A stretch of 64,000 nucleotides of DNA from Acidimicrobiales bacterium (lineage in GTDB: Bacteria > Actinomycetota > Acidimicrobiia > Acidimicrobiales > SZUA-35): NCBI GenBank assembly GCA_041394265.1, contig JAWKIO010000005.1, positions 2,604,001 to 2,668,000 of the forward strand, in the 5' to 3' direction. The notes beneath the pieces were generated by a model. The model saw only the letters and a list, made by a program, of their open reading frames with translations, did not search any database and was not told where the DNA came from. A program made the translations under genes and the position numbers. Of this stretch, positions 49,204-56,110 are shown one piece after another. Numbering within the stretch: the stretch's first letter is position 1; every line of letters begins with the position of its first letter.

Positions 49204-49953
49204 TCAGACCAGGGGCCACGGCCAGCGGTGGCCGTCGGTGTCGTCGGCCGGGTACACGCCGGCATCGAGCAAGGCGCGGGCTCGAGTCATCATCGCGTCG
49301 ACCTCGAAGGCGTCGAGCAGGCAGGCCAACTCGATGGGCGGCCCCGTCTCGAGGAAGGTGTCGATGCTGTCCATCAGCGACTCGGGCACCGGCTCGCCCA
49401 CGAAGTCCCACATGACGGTGCGCAGCTTGAACTGGGCGTGGAAGGACAATCCGTTGTCGATCCCGTAGATGCGGTTGTCGGGACCGATCAGGCAGTGACC
49501 GGATTTGCGGTCGGCGTTGTTCCCGATGATGTCGAGCACGGCGATCGAACGCATGTCGTCCAGCCCGATACCGGCCTCGTGCAAGGTGAAGTAGTGCTGG
49601 GCGAAGTCGGCGTCGACGAACGCCTGAAAGGACCCCTCGCCAAACGGCCCGACGGCGATGGTGGTGGGAGGGATGACGTCGAGGTCGAGGGCCCGAGCGA
49701 GCCGGTACATCGCCGCCTCCCGCTTGTAGAGACCTTCGGGGAAGTCCCACAGGGGTCGCTCACCCTGGCCCGGCTTGTAGATGGCCTTCTGCTCGATCGG
49801 ATCGCCGACCTCGTCGTGACCTCGGACCGTGACGAGGAGCGTGGCGTTGGAGCTGTAGGGCATGCGGCCCTCGACCTCGACCTCGCCGGACTCGAACAGC
49901 TCGATCAGCTGCTCGGGAGCCAGGTCGAACGGGGTGTCGGGCTCGGTCGGCAT
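49204..49953 (-). CDS. SCO1664-family (PI3/4-kinase-like) protein
   Basis: A 249-residue protein of the actinobacterial SCO1664 family with a kinase-like fold. KAIYKPGQGERPLWDFPEGLYKREAAMYRL resembles the N-lobe and ATP-binding Lys region, VLDIIGNNADRKSGHCLI the catalytic loop with Asp, and IYGIDNGLSFH the metal-binding Asp (DNG). The biochemical substrate is not known. It follows the DUF3090 gene by 7 bp; this order with a histidine phosphatase is conserved in Actinomycetota, which supports a shared function. Confidence 0.85.
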   Translation of the reverse strand: MPTEPDTPFDLAPEQLIELFESGEVEVEGRMPYSSNATLLVTVRGHDEVGDPIEQKAIYKPGQGERPLWDFPEGLYKREAAMYRLARALDLDVIPPTTIAVGPFGEGSFQAFVDADFAQHYFTLHEAGIGLDDMRSIAVLDIIGNNADRKSGHCLIGPDNRIYGIDNGLSFHAQFKLRTVMWDFVGEPVPESLMDSIDTFLETGPPIELACLLDAFEVDAMMTRARALLDAGVYPADDTDGHRWPWPLV

Positions 49954-49960
49954 CGTTGGG

Positions 49961-50479
49961 TCAGTTCAACCGCGGGCAGACGTGCCCGTCGGGATCGAGC
50001 GGCCCACCACAGATGCGACACGGCGGTCGACTCTGGCTGACCAACTCGTCGACCGTGCGAATGAAGTTTGCCGCCTGGGCGATCGTGATGTTGGCGGTGC
50101 AACGAGCACCGCGGTCGTCGAACTCGTCGAACGAGTTGTCGTCGTCTTCGTCGTCGCCCTCGTCGGTGATGACCAGCTCCTCGACGAGGATCATGATCTC
50201 GCCGGGCTCGGCCGTGCCGACGGCGATCTGTCCGACGACCCACTGTGGTTCGACGGGGTTGACCAGGGCGATGGGCTGCGGTTCCCCTTCGGGCGTCGGA
50301 AGGTCGTCCAGCACGGTGCGCAGGAACGTGGCGAGCGCAATCGCCTGTTGCTTCTCCAGCTTGAACGAAACGTGCTGGTGCTGATCGCCGGCTTGGAGGA
50401 AGAAAACCCGCCGTCCCGGCTCACCGATGGCGCCGGCGGTGAAGTGGCTGGCGTTGCGGAAGTCGAAGGAATCAGACAT
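49961..50479 (-). CDS. DUF3090-family protein
   Basis: A 172-residue DUF3090 protein. The N-terminal half (ASHFTAGAIGEPGRRVFFLQAGDQHQHVSFKLEKQQAIALATFLRTVLDDLP) is the family core. An acidic stretch (EGDDEDDDNSFDEFDD) and a C-terminal CRICGGPLDPDGHVCPR, a likely zinc ribbon, follow. Function is unknown. It sits in the middle of the conserved trio, 7 bp before the SCO1664 gene and 11 bp after the phosphatase gene. Confidence 0.87.
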   Translation of the reverse strand: MSDSFDFRNASHFTAGAIGEPGRRVFFLQAGDQHQHVSFKLEKQQAIALATFLRTVLDDLPTPEGEPQPIALVNPVEPQWVVGQIAVGTAEPGEIMILVEELVITDEGDDEDDDNSFDEFDDRGARCTANITIAQAANFIRTVDELVSQSRPPCRICGGPLDPDGHVCPRLN

Positions 50480-50490
50480 CGGTCTCGCGT

Positions 50491-51264
50491 TCAGCTCGGG
50501 ATCAGGGTGGAGAGGTCATCGCCCATCGAGTTGACCGCGAGGATGATCGGGCCGCCCGTGGTGTAGGTGATGGCCGAGATCGAGCACGGCCCGATGACGA
50601 TGCGTTGGAACAGGTCGAGGTGGGTGCCCATGGCGTGGGCGACAGCGGCCTTGATCGTGTCGGCGTGCGAGGCGCACACGATCGTCTCGCCCGGATGTTT
50701 GGCCACGAGTTCGGCGATCTCGTTGGTCATCCGTTGCTGCATCTCGGTGAACGACTCACCGCCGGGGAAGCGGAACCCGCTCGGGTAGCGCTGGACCTGA
50801 TTCCACTCGGGGAGCTTGTTGAGGTCGACCAGCTTCTTGCCGGTCCAGTCGCCGAAGTCGGCTTCGATGAGACCCTTGCGAACGCGAACTCGCTGTCCGG
50901 TGGCCTTGCCGATCGGAGCAGCCGTCTCTCGCGCTCGTTCCATCGGCGAGCTGTAGACGGCGGCGATCTTGCCTTCGCCGAGTGCGGCGATGCGATCGGC
51001 GGCCCGCTGCGCCTGGGCGACGCCTTCGTCACCGAGATGCAGACCCTTGGCTCGTCCGGGGAGGACCTGGCCGGTGGTCGGCGTGCGGCCGTGGCGTACG
51101 AGCAACACGGTGGTGGGCTTCGGCCCGCTCGACGCCGCTGCGTTCTTGGCCGCGGCCTTCTTCTTCGACGCCGTTGTCGCGGCCTTCTTGGTGGCAGCGT
51201 TCCTCGTCGCGGCCTTCGTGGTCGAGGAACGTTTGGCGATGGGGGACTTCGGTGCGGGTGCCAT
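50491..51264 (-). CDS. MSMEG_4193-family histidine phosphatase with Lys/Ala tail
   Basis: A 257-residue phosphoglycerate-mutase-like phosphatase. TVLLVRHGRTPTTGQVLPGR carries the phosphoacceptor His (RHG), GLHLGDEGVAQAQRAADRI and YSSPMERARETA follow, and CASHADTIKA holds the second catalytic His. Residues 1-50 are a highly basic Lys/Ala/Thr-rich tail (KKAATTASKKKAAAKNAAA), not part of the enzyme fold and similar to histone-H1-type tails. It starts the trio with DUF3090 and SCO1664. It is divergent from the UDG gene with 28 bp between starts. Confidence 0.87.
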   Translation of the reverse strand: MAPAPKSPIAKRSSTTKAATRNAATKKAATTASKKKAAAKNAAASSGPKPTTVLLVRHGRTPTTGQVLPGRAKGLHLGDEGVAQAQRAADRIAALGEGKIAAVYSSPMERARETAAPIGKATGQRVRVRKGLIEADFGDWTGKKLVDLNKLPEWNQVQRYPSGFRFPGGESFTEMQQRMTNEIAELVAKHPGETIVCASHADTIKAAVAHAMGTHLDLFQRIVIGPCSISAITYTTGGPIILAVNSMGDDLSTLIPS

Positions 51265-51292
51265 TGGACTGCACGGTACCTACGGTTTTGGC

Positions 51293-52096
51293 GTGGCAGC
51301 AGATCGATCGAAGGCAAAGCCGGCAGCGAAGCCAAAGCCGGCAGCGAAGCCAAAGCCGACGGCGAATGCGAAGCCGGCAGCGAATGCGAAGCTGGCAGCG
51401 AAGGCGAAGCCGGCAGCGAAGCGGGGCGACGACCTCGCCGTCGTCGCGAGTGAGGTCTCGAACTGTCGCCGCTGCCCGCGCCTGGTCGAGTGGCGTGAAC
51501 AGGTGGCGGCCGAGAAGCGTGCGGCGTATGCCGACTGGGAGTACTGGGGGCGGGGTGTGCCCGGTTTCGGCGATCCTGCCGCCAAGCTGATGGTCGTCGG
51601 GCTGGCGCCCGCTGCGCATGGCGCGAATCGGACGGGGCGGATGTTCACCGGCGACCGCAGCGGTGACTGGCTGTACCGGGCGATGTTCCGTGCCGGCTTT
51701 GCCAACCAGCCCGAGAGCATCGATCGAGGTGATGGGCTCGAGCTTTCGGGCGCGTATGTGACCTCGCCGGTCAAGTGTGCTCCGCCCGCCAACAAGCCGT
51801 CCACGGTCGAGCGCGACACGTGCGCTCCCTTCCTCGACCGCGAGATCGCCCTCCTTGACCCACAGGTCTATGTGGCGCTCGGCGGCTTCGCCTACCAAGG
51901 CCTCGCCACCTACCTCGGGATCAAGCCTCGCCCGGCGTTCGGCCACGGGGTCGAGGTCGAGTTCGGCGACGGGCGAGTGCTGCTCTGCAGCTATCACGTC
52001 TCCCAGCAGAACACCTTCACCGGCCGCCTGACCGAGCCAATGCTCGATGCCGTCTTCTCGCGCGCCCGAGAACTCCTCGACGCCCGCCCCACATGA
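51293..52096 (+). CDS. Family 5 uracil-DNA glycosylase (UDGb) with Lys/Ala/Pro tail
   Basis: A 267-residue base-excision repair enzyme. NCRRCPRLVEWREQVA and CAPPANKPSTVERDTC provide the Cys residues for the Fe-S cluster; VVGLAPAAHGANRTGRMFTGDRSGDWLYRAMFRAG is the family 5 active-site motif, which lacks the polar residue of other families, and SYHVSQQNTFTGRLT is the C-terminal motif. Residues 3-44 are AKPAAKPK-like repeats, a basic tail likely to bind DNA nonspecifically. GTG at 51293 is the start; the frame runs upstream antisense to the phosphatase gene. Confidence 0.87.
   Translation: MAADRSKAKPAAKPKPAAKPKPTANAKPAANAKLAAKAKPAAKRGDDLAVVASEVSNCRRCPRLVEWREQVAAEKRAAYADWEYWGRGVPGFGDPAAKLMVVGLAPAAHGANRTGRMFTGDRSGDWLYRAMFRAGFANQPESIDRGDGLELSGAYVTSPVKCAPPANKPSTVERDTCAPFLDREIALLDPQVYVALGGFAYQGLATYLGIKPRPAFGHGVEVEFGDGRVLLCSYHVSQQNTFTGRLTEPMLDAVFSRARELLDARPT
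51311..51420 (+). repeat. Degenerate 18-bp repeats encoding the Lys/Ala/Pro tail
   Basis: About six imperfect 18-bp units around the word AAGCCGGCAGCGAAG encode AKPAAK-type hexapeptides (variants PTAN, PAAN and LAAK occur). It is in-frame at the UDG N-terminus. Confidence 0.8.
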
Positions 52097-52123
52097 CCCA
52101 CCAGTCCCGCCGCGTCGATCGCT

Positions 52124-52240
52124 CCCGTTCTGTGCGTCAAACCCACCGCTATCCCCGAACTGTGCGTCATTCGCGTCGCCTGCGGGAAGTGTGACGCACA
52201 GAACGGGTGGGGGTGGGAAGTGTGACGCACAGAACGGGCT
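52124..52240. repeat. Intergenic four-half-site element, type C
   Basis: Four half-sites with the shared word CTGTGCGTCA: plus-strand copies with TGTGCGTCA at 52131 and 52161, and minus-strand copies with TGACGCACA at 52192 and 52223. Spacing is 30, 31 and 31 nt. Full half-sites are close to GTTCTGTGCGTCACACTTCC. The layout (two plus, then two minus) is that of the type A and B elements near 10 kb, although the sequence is different. It fills the gap between the UDG gene and the small lipoprotein gene. Confidence 0.88.
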
Positions 52241-52295
52241 TCGCGGGCGGGTGGGGCGAGGACCGCGGTGACGAAGCGCGAGTACGATTCGGCTC

Positions 52296-52628
52296 GTGCC
52301 CGTTGCCCGCCTCGTTGCGCCCGCCCTCTTTGCCGCTGCGGCGCTCGTGGCTGCGGGCTGTTCCGAGGAGGCCCAGCTCGACTTCCAGCAGGAGAACGCC
52401 GACGGGTTCATGGCCGGTTGCGCTTCCACGACCGACGACCCGGTCATCCAGGTCGAGCTCTGCCAGTGCGTGATCGACACCGCGCAGGTGCGCCTCCGCT
52501 TCACCGAGTTCGAGGAAATGGAAGCCGAGCTGAAGGCCGAGGTGCCCGAGGGTGAACCGCCGCCGCCGCTCCCACCGGAGCTGGTCGAGATCGTGGCCGA
52601 ATGTGTCATCGAGGTCGGCGAGCTCTGA
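52296..52628 (+). CDS. Small lipoprotein
   Basis: A 110-residue predicted lipoprotein with GTG start, signal helix LVAPALFAAAALVAAGC (lipobox AAGC) and an acidic mature part. Two Cys pairs (MAGCAST, ELCQCVID) and a late Cys (VAECVIE) may form disulfides outside the membrane. PEGEPPPPLPPEL is a proline-rich segment. No family recognised and no enzymatic motif. A hint of partner function comes only from its place before the F420 dehydrogenase subunit gene, 194 bp away. Confidence 0.7.
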   Translation: MPVARLVAPALFAAAALVAAGCSEEAQLDFQQENADGFMAGCASTTDDPVIQVELCQCVIDTAQVRLRFTEFEEMEAELKAEVPEGEPPPPLPPELVEIVAECVIEVGEL

Positions 52629-52702
52629 TCGAGGAGCGACGGTGACCGAGGAGCGGTGCCCCGGCCCTCGGTTGTCGATGGCTGCGGTGTCGTAGGTGCC
52701 GT

Positions 52703-52800
52703 GGCGTTGGAGCGCCGATGGCTGCTGCTGCCGTTGGGGCGCCGATGGCTGCCGTGCCGTTGGGGCGCCGATGGCTGCCGTGCCGTTGGGGCGCCGATGG
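52703..52800. repeat. 26-bp tandem repeat, about 3.7 copies
   Basis: Unit built around GCCGTTGGGGCGCCGATGGC. Exact copies start at 52730, 52756 and 52782 (last one truncated); a diverged 27-bp copy starts at 52703. It lies in the 194-bp gap before the F420 dehydrogenase gene (GTG 52823), so it is probably within that gene's leader or promoter. Confidence 0.9.
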
Positions 52801-52822
52801 CGCAGTGCTGTAGGGTCCGGGC

Positions 52823-53995
52823 GTGACCGATACCGCAACCCCCGCCACGAACGCACCGGCGAAGAAGGAGCGTTGGACCTTCCAGTGGAAGGAGCTCTAC
52901 GACGAGGTCATCACCTCCGGCCTCTGCACCGGCTGCGCCGGATGCGTGATCTCGTGCCCGCACGACGTCATCGGCTACAAGCACGAACCCGGCCAGTACA
53001 AGCCGTTCCATCTCGAAGACGAGCTCGGTCCCACCAATTGTGGTCACGGTGAGAAGGGCTGCACCTCGTGCACCCGGGCGTGCCCCCGGTTCCGTGACTG
53101 GGAGAGCGAGGCCAACGAGCACCTCTTCGGGTTCGACCGCGAGGCCGATGCGATGGCCGGGATCTACAAAGACATCATGCTCGTGCGGGCGAAGAGCGAT
53201 GCCATCTACGAGAAGGGTCAAGACGGCGGTCTCGTCTCCCAGATCCTGATCTGGTGCCTCGAGAACGACATCATCGACGGGGCGCTGGTCTCGATGCTCG
53301 AGGGGGGAGCGGGCTGGAAAGCCACTCCGGGGGTGGCCACCACGGCCGACGAGGTCCTCGCCGGCGCGGGGAGTCGCTACACCTACTCGGCCAACACGAT
53401 CGCCTACGACGAGGCCCGCGAGCGTGGCCTGGAGAACCTGGCACTGGTCGGCATGAGCTGCCAGGCCTCGATCGGTCCCGTCATGTGGCATCGAAAGATC
53501 GGCAAGGTCGGCAAGCCGATCAAGCTCAACATCGGGCTGCTGTGCTCCAAGAGCTTCGACGACTCACTCTTCGACGAACTGTTCGGCATCAAGTACGGGC
53601 TGAACAAAGAAGACATCGTGAAGATGAACATCAAGGGCGTCTTCCAGATCTGGATGAAGAACGGCGACTACCACGAGATCAACCTGAAGGAATGTCACGC
53701 CTGGACCCGTGAGGGCTGCAACCACTGCCCGGACTTCGCAGCGGAACATGCCGACATCTCGACCGGCGGTATCGGCGAACTCACCGACTGGACGCTCACC
53801 ATCGTCCGGACCGATCTCGGACGAGCAATCATCCAGGCGATGATGAACGACGGCGTCATCGAAACCCGACCCGGCGACGACGATCCCGGCGCCATCGCGC
53901 TGATGCACAAGCTGGCGCAGAAGAGCCGGGAGCGGTGGCCGGAGTGGGCCAACGGCGCGGCCCGCGTCGGTTTGCCGGCCCCAAAGAAGAAGTAG
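52823..53995 (+). CDS. Coenzyme F420 hydrogenase/dehydrogenase beta subunit family protein
   Basis: A 390-residue FrhB/FdhB-like protein that would pass electrons between F420 and an Fe-S or flavin partner. LCTGCAGCVISCPHDVIGY is a 4Fe-4S ferredoxin motif, NCGHGEKGCTSCTRACPRF a second cluster site, and YEKGQDGGLVSQILIWCLE with VGMSCQASIGPV and NIGLLCSKSFDD the FrhB core. HAWTREGCNHCPDFAAEHADISTGGIGE is the conserved C-terminal region. The GTG start at 52823 is supported by the N-terminus. It stands alone here, with no alpha subunit next to it. Confidence 0.88.
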   Translation: MTDTATPATNAPAKKERWTFQWKELYDEVITSGLCTGCAGCVISCPHDVIGYKHEPGQYKPFHLEDELGPTNCGHGEKGCTSCTRACPRFRDWESEANEHLFGFDREADAMAGIYKDIMLVRAKSDAIYEKGQDGGLVSQILIWCLENDIIDGALVSMLEGGAGWKATPGVATTADEVLAGAGSRYTYSANTIAYDEARERGLENLALVGMSCQASIGPVMWHRKIGKVGKPIKLNIGLLCSKSFDDSLFDELFGIKYGLNKEDIVKMNIKGVFQIWMKNGDYHEINLKECHAWTREGCNHCPDFAAEHADISTGGIGELTDWTLTIVRTDLGRAIIQAMMNDGVIETRPGDDDPGAIALMHKLAQKSRERWPEWANGAARVGLPAPKKK

Positions 53996-54049
53996 CGGGT
54001 CCGAGGAGAGCGACGCCGAGCGAGGGTGTTCCCCTCAGCAAGCGATCGC

Positions 54050-55291
54050 TCAGCCGACTGCAGTCTGTACCGCCCCCAGCGTCGCGTCACGCAGATCGGT
54101 GGCGGCTGCGGCTGCGAGTCGCTCGGTCAGCCCCAGGGGCGTTGCGCCCATCATCGTCTCGCCGGTGCGGTGGTTGATGATCGTCGCTCGACCGTCGGGT
54201 GCGATGAGCATCGAGGTCGAGCACCGCACAGGGATTTCGCTTGGATCGTCGGCCAGGATGACTGCGCCGGCCCCGCACGATTCGATGAGGGCGGTGCCGA
54301 GTGAATCGTCGAGCTGTTCGACCCCATCGACGAAGAGCAGCGGAACGGCAAAGTCGCCGCCGCCTTGGGTGTGGGGCAGTTCGTCGGCCCAATGCCACGC
54401 CTCGGCTCGGTGCCACGGAGCGAGCACGGCAATCTCGAGGTCGCTCGGCGCGGTGAGCGTCGCCAGCGAGACCATGATCTGGCGAGCCACGGCCAGCCCG
54501 GCGGATCGGTCACCGACGATGGCGAGCGCGCCATCGCGAAGGTTGGTGGTGACCGAGGCGGCGACGAGGTAGCGAAGATCGTCCAGCGCGATGGCGCTGG
54601 CGTTGGGGATCCGGGCGATGTTGTCGAAGCGTGGATGCCACGGGAGTTCGGCGTGGGCGATGCTGACCCGGCCGAAGTCGGCGTCGTCGAGACGGCGCGT
54701 CCACCGTTGACCGTCGTCGCGCTTGGCGATGGTGAGGAGCTCGACCGGGTCGGGGTTCGACCGTCGGTGTTGGGCCATCACCACTCGTCGCGCAGCCGAC
54801 ACTCGCTTGCGGAGCTCGTGGGTGAACGCGTCGGGATCGATGGCCGGCGACCGATCCGGCACGGGGATGACCGGCTCGGTGATTGTGCCGTCCGTGCGCA
54901 GCGTGACTCGACGCCGAGGTGTGTCGGAGCGGCGTCGAGTCACGGCGAATCGGGCGTCGCCGACGTCGATGATGGCGGCGCCCACGAGCGTCGGGCCATT
55001 GGCCGCGACGCCGTCGAGCCGGACGGTCCGCTCGCCGGGTGTGAGCCGGACCATGCCGTTGGTGTCGAGATCGAGCTCGAATTCGACCCGTCCGGGCGCC
55101 ACACCGAACCGGGTGCGACCCACCGAGAGAGGGAACACGGAGCCGGAGGTGAGTCCGGAGATCTGGCGGAGTTCGAGCGGGCTCGGACCGGGGCGGGTGA
55201 CGAGGTCGGGGCCGGAACCGATGTCGGGAAGACGATCGAGTTCGATCCCGAGCGGCACGGTGGCTCGGGAGTGGTGGTTCCGGTCAGACAT
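54050..55291 (-). CDS. FHA-like/EssC-like protein without ATPase domain
   Basis: A 413-residue cytoplasmic protein. LELRQISGLTSGSVFPLSVGRTRFGVAPG (about 38-68) resembles an FHA fold start. ALAIVGDRSAGLAVARQIMVSLATLTAPSDLEIAVLAPWHRAEAWHWADELPHTQG matches the domain that precedes the FtsK-type ATPases in EssC/EccC proteins of type VII secretion. The expected Walker A and B ATPase modules do not follow; the protein ends after a region of the same pre-ATPase domain (VILADDPSEIPVRCSTSMLI). No ESX genes are nearby. ATG at 55291 lies just after interlocking inverted repeats. Function unknown. Confidence 0.6.
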   Translation of the reverse strand: MSDRNHHSRATVPLGIELDRLPDIGSGPDLVTRPGPSPLELRQISGLTSGSVFPLSVGRTRFGVAPGRVEFELDLDTNGMVRLTPGERTVRLDGVAANGPTLVGAAIIDVGDARFAVTRRRSDTPRRRVTLRTDGTITEPVIPVPDRSPAIDPDAFTHELRKRVSAARRVVMAQHRRSNPDPVELLTIAKRDDGQRWTRRLDDADFGRVSIAHAELPWHPRFDNIARIPNASAIALDDLRYLVAASVTTNLRDGALAIVGDRSAGLAVARQIMVSLATLTAPSDLEIAVLAPWHRAEAWHWADELPHTQGGGDFAVPLLFVDGVEQLDDSLGTALIESCGAGAVILADDPSEIPVRCSTSMLIAPDGRATIINHRTGETMMGATPLGLTERLAAAAATDLRDATLGAVQTAVG

Positions 55292-55314
55292 CGGGGTCTT
55301 CTTCGGCCAAACGG

Positions 55315-55352
55315 ACTTTTTCCTTGAGCGAACGTGGGAAAAAGTGCTCAAG
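55315..55352. repeat. Interlocking inverted repeats before the FHA/EssC-like gene
   Basis: ACTTTTTCC (55315-55323) pairs with GGAAAAAGT (55337-55345), and TTGAGC (55324-55329) pairs with GCTCAA (55346-55351). The two stems cross each other, so only one hairpin can form unless the RNA makes a pseudoknot. On the minus strand they lie 23 nt upstream of the FHA/EssC-like ATG. The arms are perfect and stand out as AT-rich. Confidence 0.85.
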
Positions 55353-55400
55353 TTTCGGATCTGTAGCCGATATGCCCCGACGAGCCCCCTTCGCGGTCGT

Positions 55401-56006
55401 TCAGCCGACCGCGAGTTGGGCGGCCTCGCAGGCCTCGCGTTGCCAGCAGCCGACCATGTGGTCGTTGACGATGCCCATCGCCTGCATGGCTGCGTAAGCC
55501 GTGGTGGGTCCGACGAACGAGAACCCACGGCGCTTGAGCGCCTTGGCCAGCGCCACCGATTCCGGGGTGGTCGCAGCCACCTCGCTCATGGTTGCCGGCC
55601 GGTGCCGAGTCTTGGGCCGATGCGACCACATGAGGTCCTGCAGCTGTTCGCCGTTCGCCTCCATGGCGAGCACGGCCTGAGCGTTGTTGATCGTCGACCG
55701 GATCTTTCCCTGATGGCGAACGATGCCGGCGTCGGCCAGCAGGCGTTCGACATCGTCGTCGTCGAACGCAGCAACGAGGTTGGGGTCGAACCCGGCAAAG
55801 GCGGCGCGGAAGTTCTCGCGCTTGCGCAGGATCGTGATCCACGAGAGCCCGGACTGGAAGCCCTCGAGGCACAGTTTCTCGAACAGTGTGGTCCGATCGA
55901 GTACGGGCCGCCCCCACTCGTGGTCGTGGTAGTCGACGTAGTCGGGTGTCGAGGCACCCCACCCACAGCGAGCGTTTCCGTCGTCTCCGATCACCACGTC
56001 GTTCAT
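55401..56006 (-). CDS. tag: DNA-3-methyladenine glycosylase I
   Basis: A 201-residue base-excision repair enzyme that removes 3-methyladenine. RCGWGASTPDYVDYHDHEWGRP supplies the N-terminal Cys and His zinc ligands, GFQSGLSWITILRKRENFRAAF the active-site region, and NDHMVGCW the C-terminal His and Cys. Length is typical. It is divergent from the acyl-CoA dehydrogenase gene with 104 bp between starts. With the AlkA-type gene it makes two alkyl-base glycosylases in one window. Confidence 0.92.
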   Translation of the reverse strand: MNDVVIGDDGNARCGWGASTPDYVDYHDHEWGRPVLDRTTLFEKLCLEGFQSGLSWITILRKRENFRAAFAGFDPNLVAAFDDDDVERLLADAGIVRHQGKIRSTINNAQAVLAMEANGEQLQDLMWSHRPKTRHRPATMSEVAATTPESVALAKALKRRGFSFVGPTTAYAAMQAMGIVNDHMVGCWQREACEAAQLAVG

Positions 56007-56073
56007 CGGGTCAGGTTAGCGACCGTCCAAATGGCCCACCGCTGCCGGTGTTCGGGCAGGTCACAGCGTCGTG

Positions 56074-56103
56074 TTGGACAAAACTTGACCGGTGGGTCAA
56101 GAT
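56074..56103 (+). promoter_or_regulatory. Candidate promoter and operator of the acyl-CoA dehydrogenase gene
   Basis: TTGGAC (56074-56079), 18 nt and CAAGAT (56098-56103) form a plausible promoter. A perfect inverted repeat CTTGACC-GGTG-GGTCAAG (56084-56101) covers the spacer and -10 box. ATG at 56111 would be within a few bases of the start of transcription. A TetR- or GntR-type fatty-acid regulator could act here; none is next to it except the TetR at 57824. Confidence 0.45.
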
Positions 56104-56110
56104 TGGCGAC

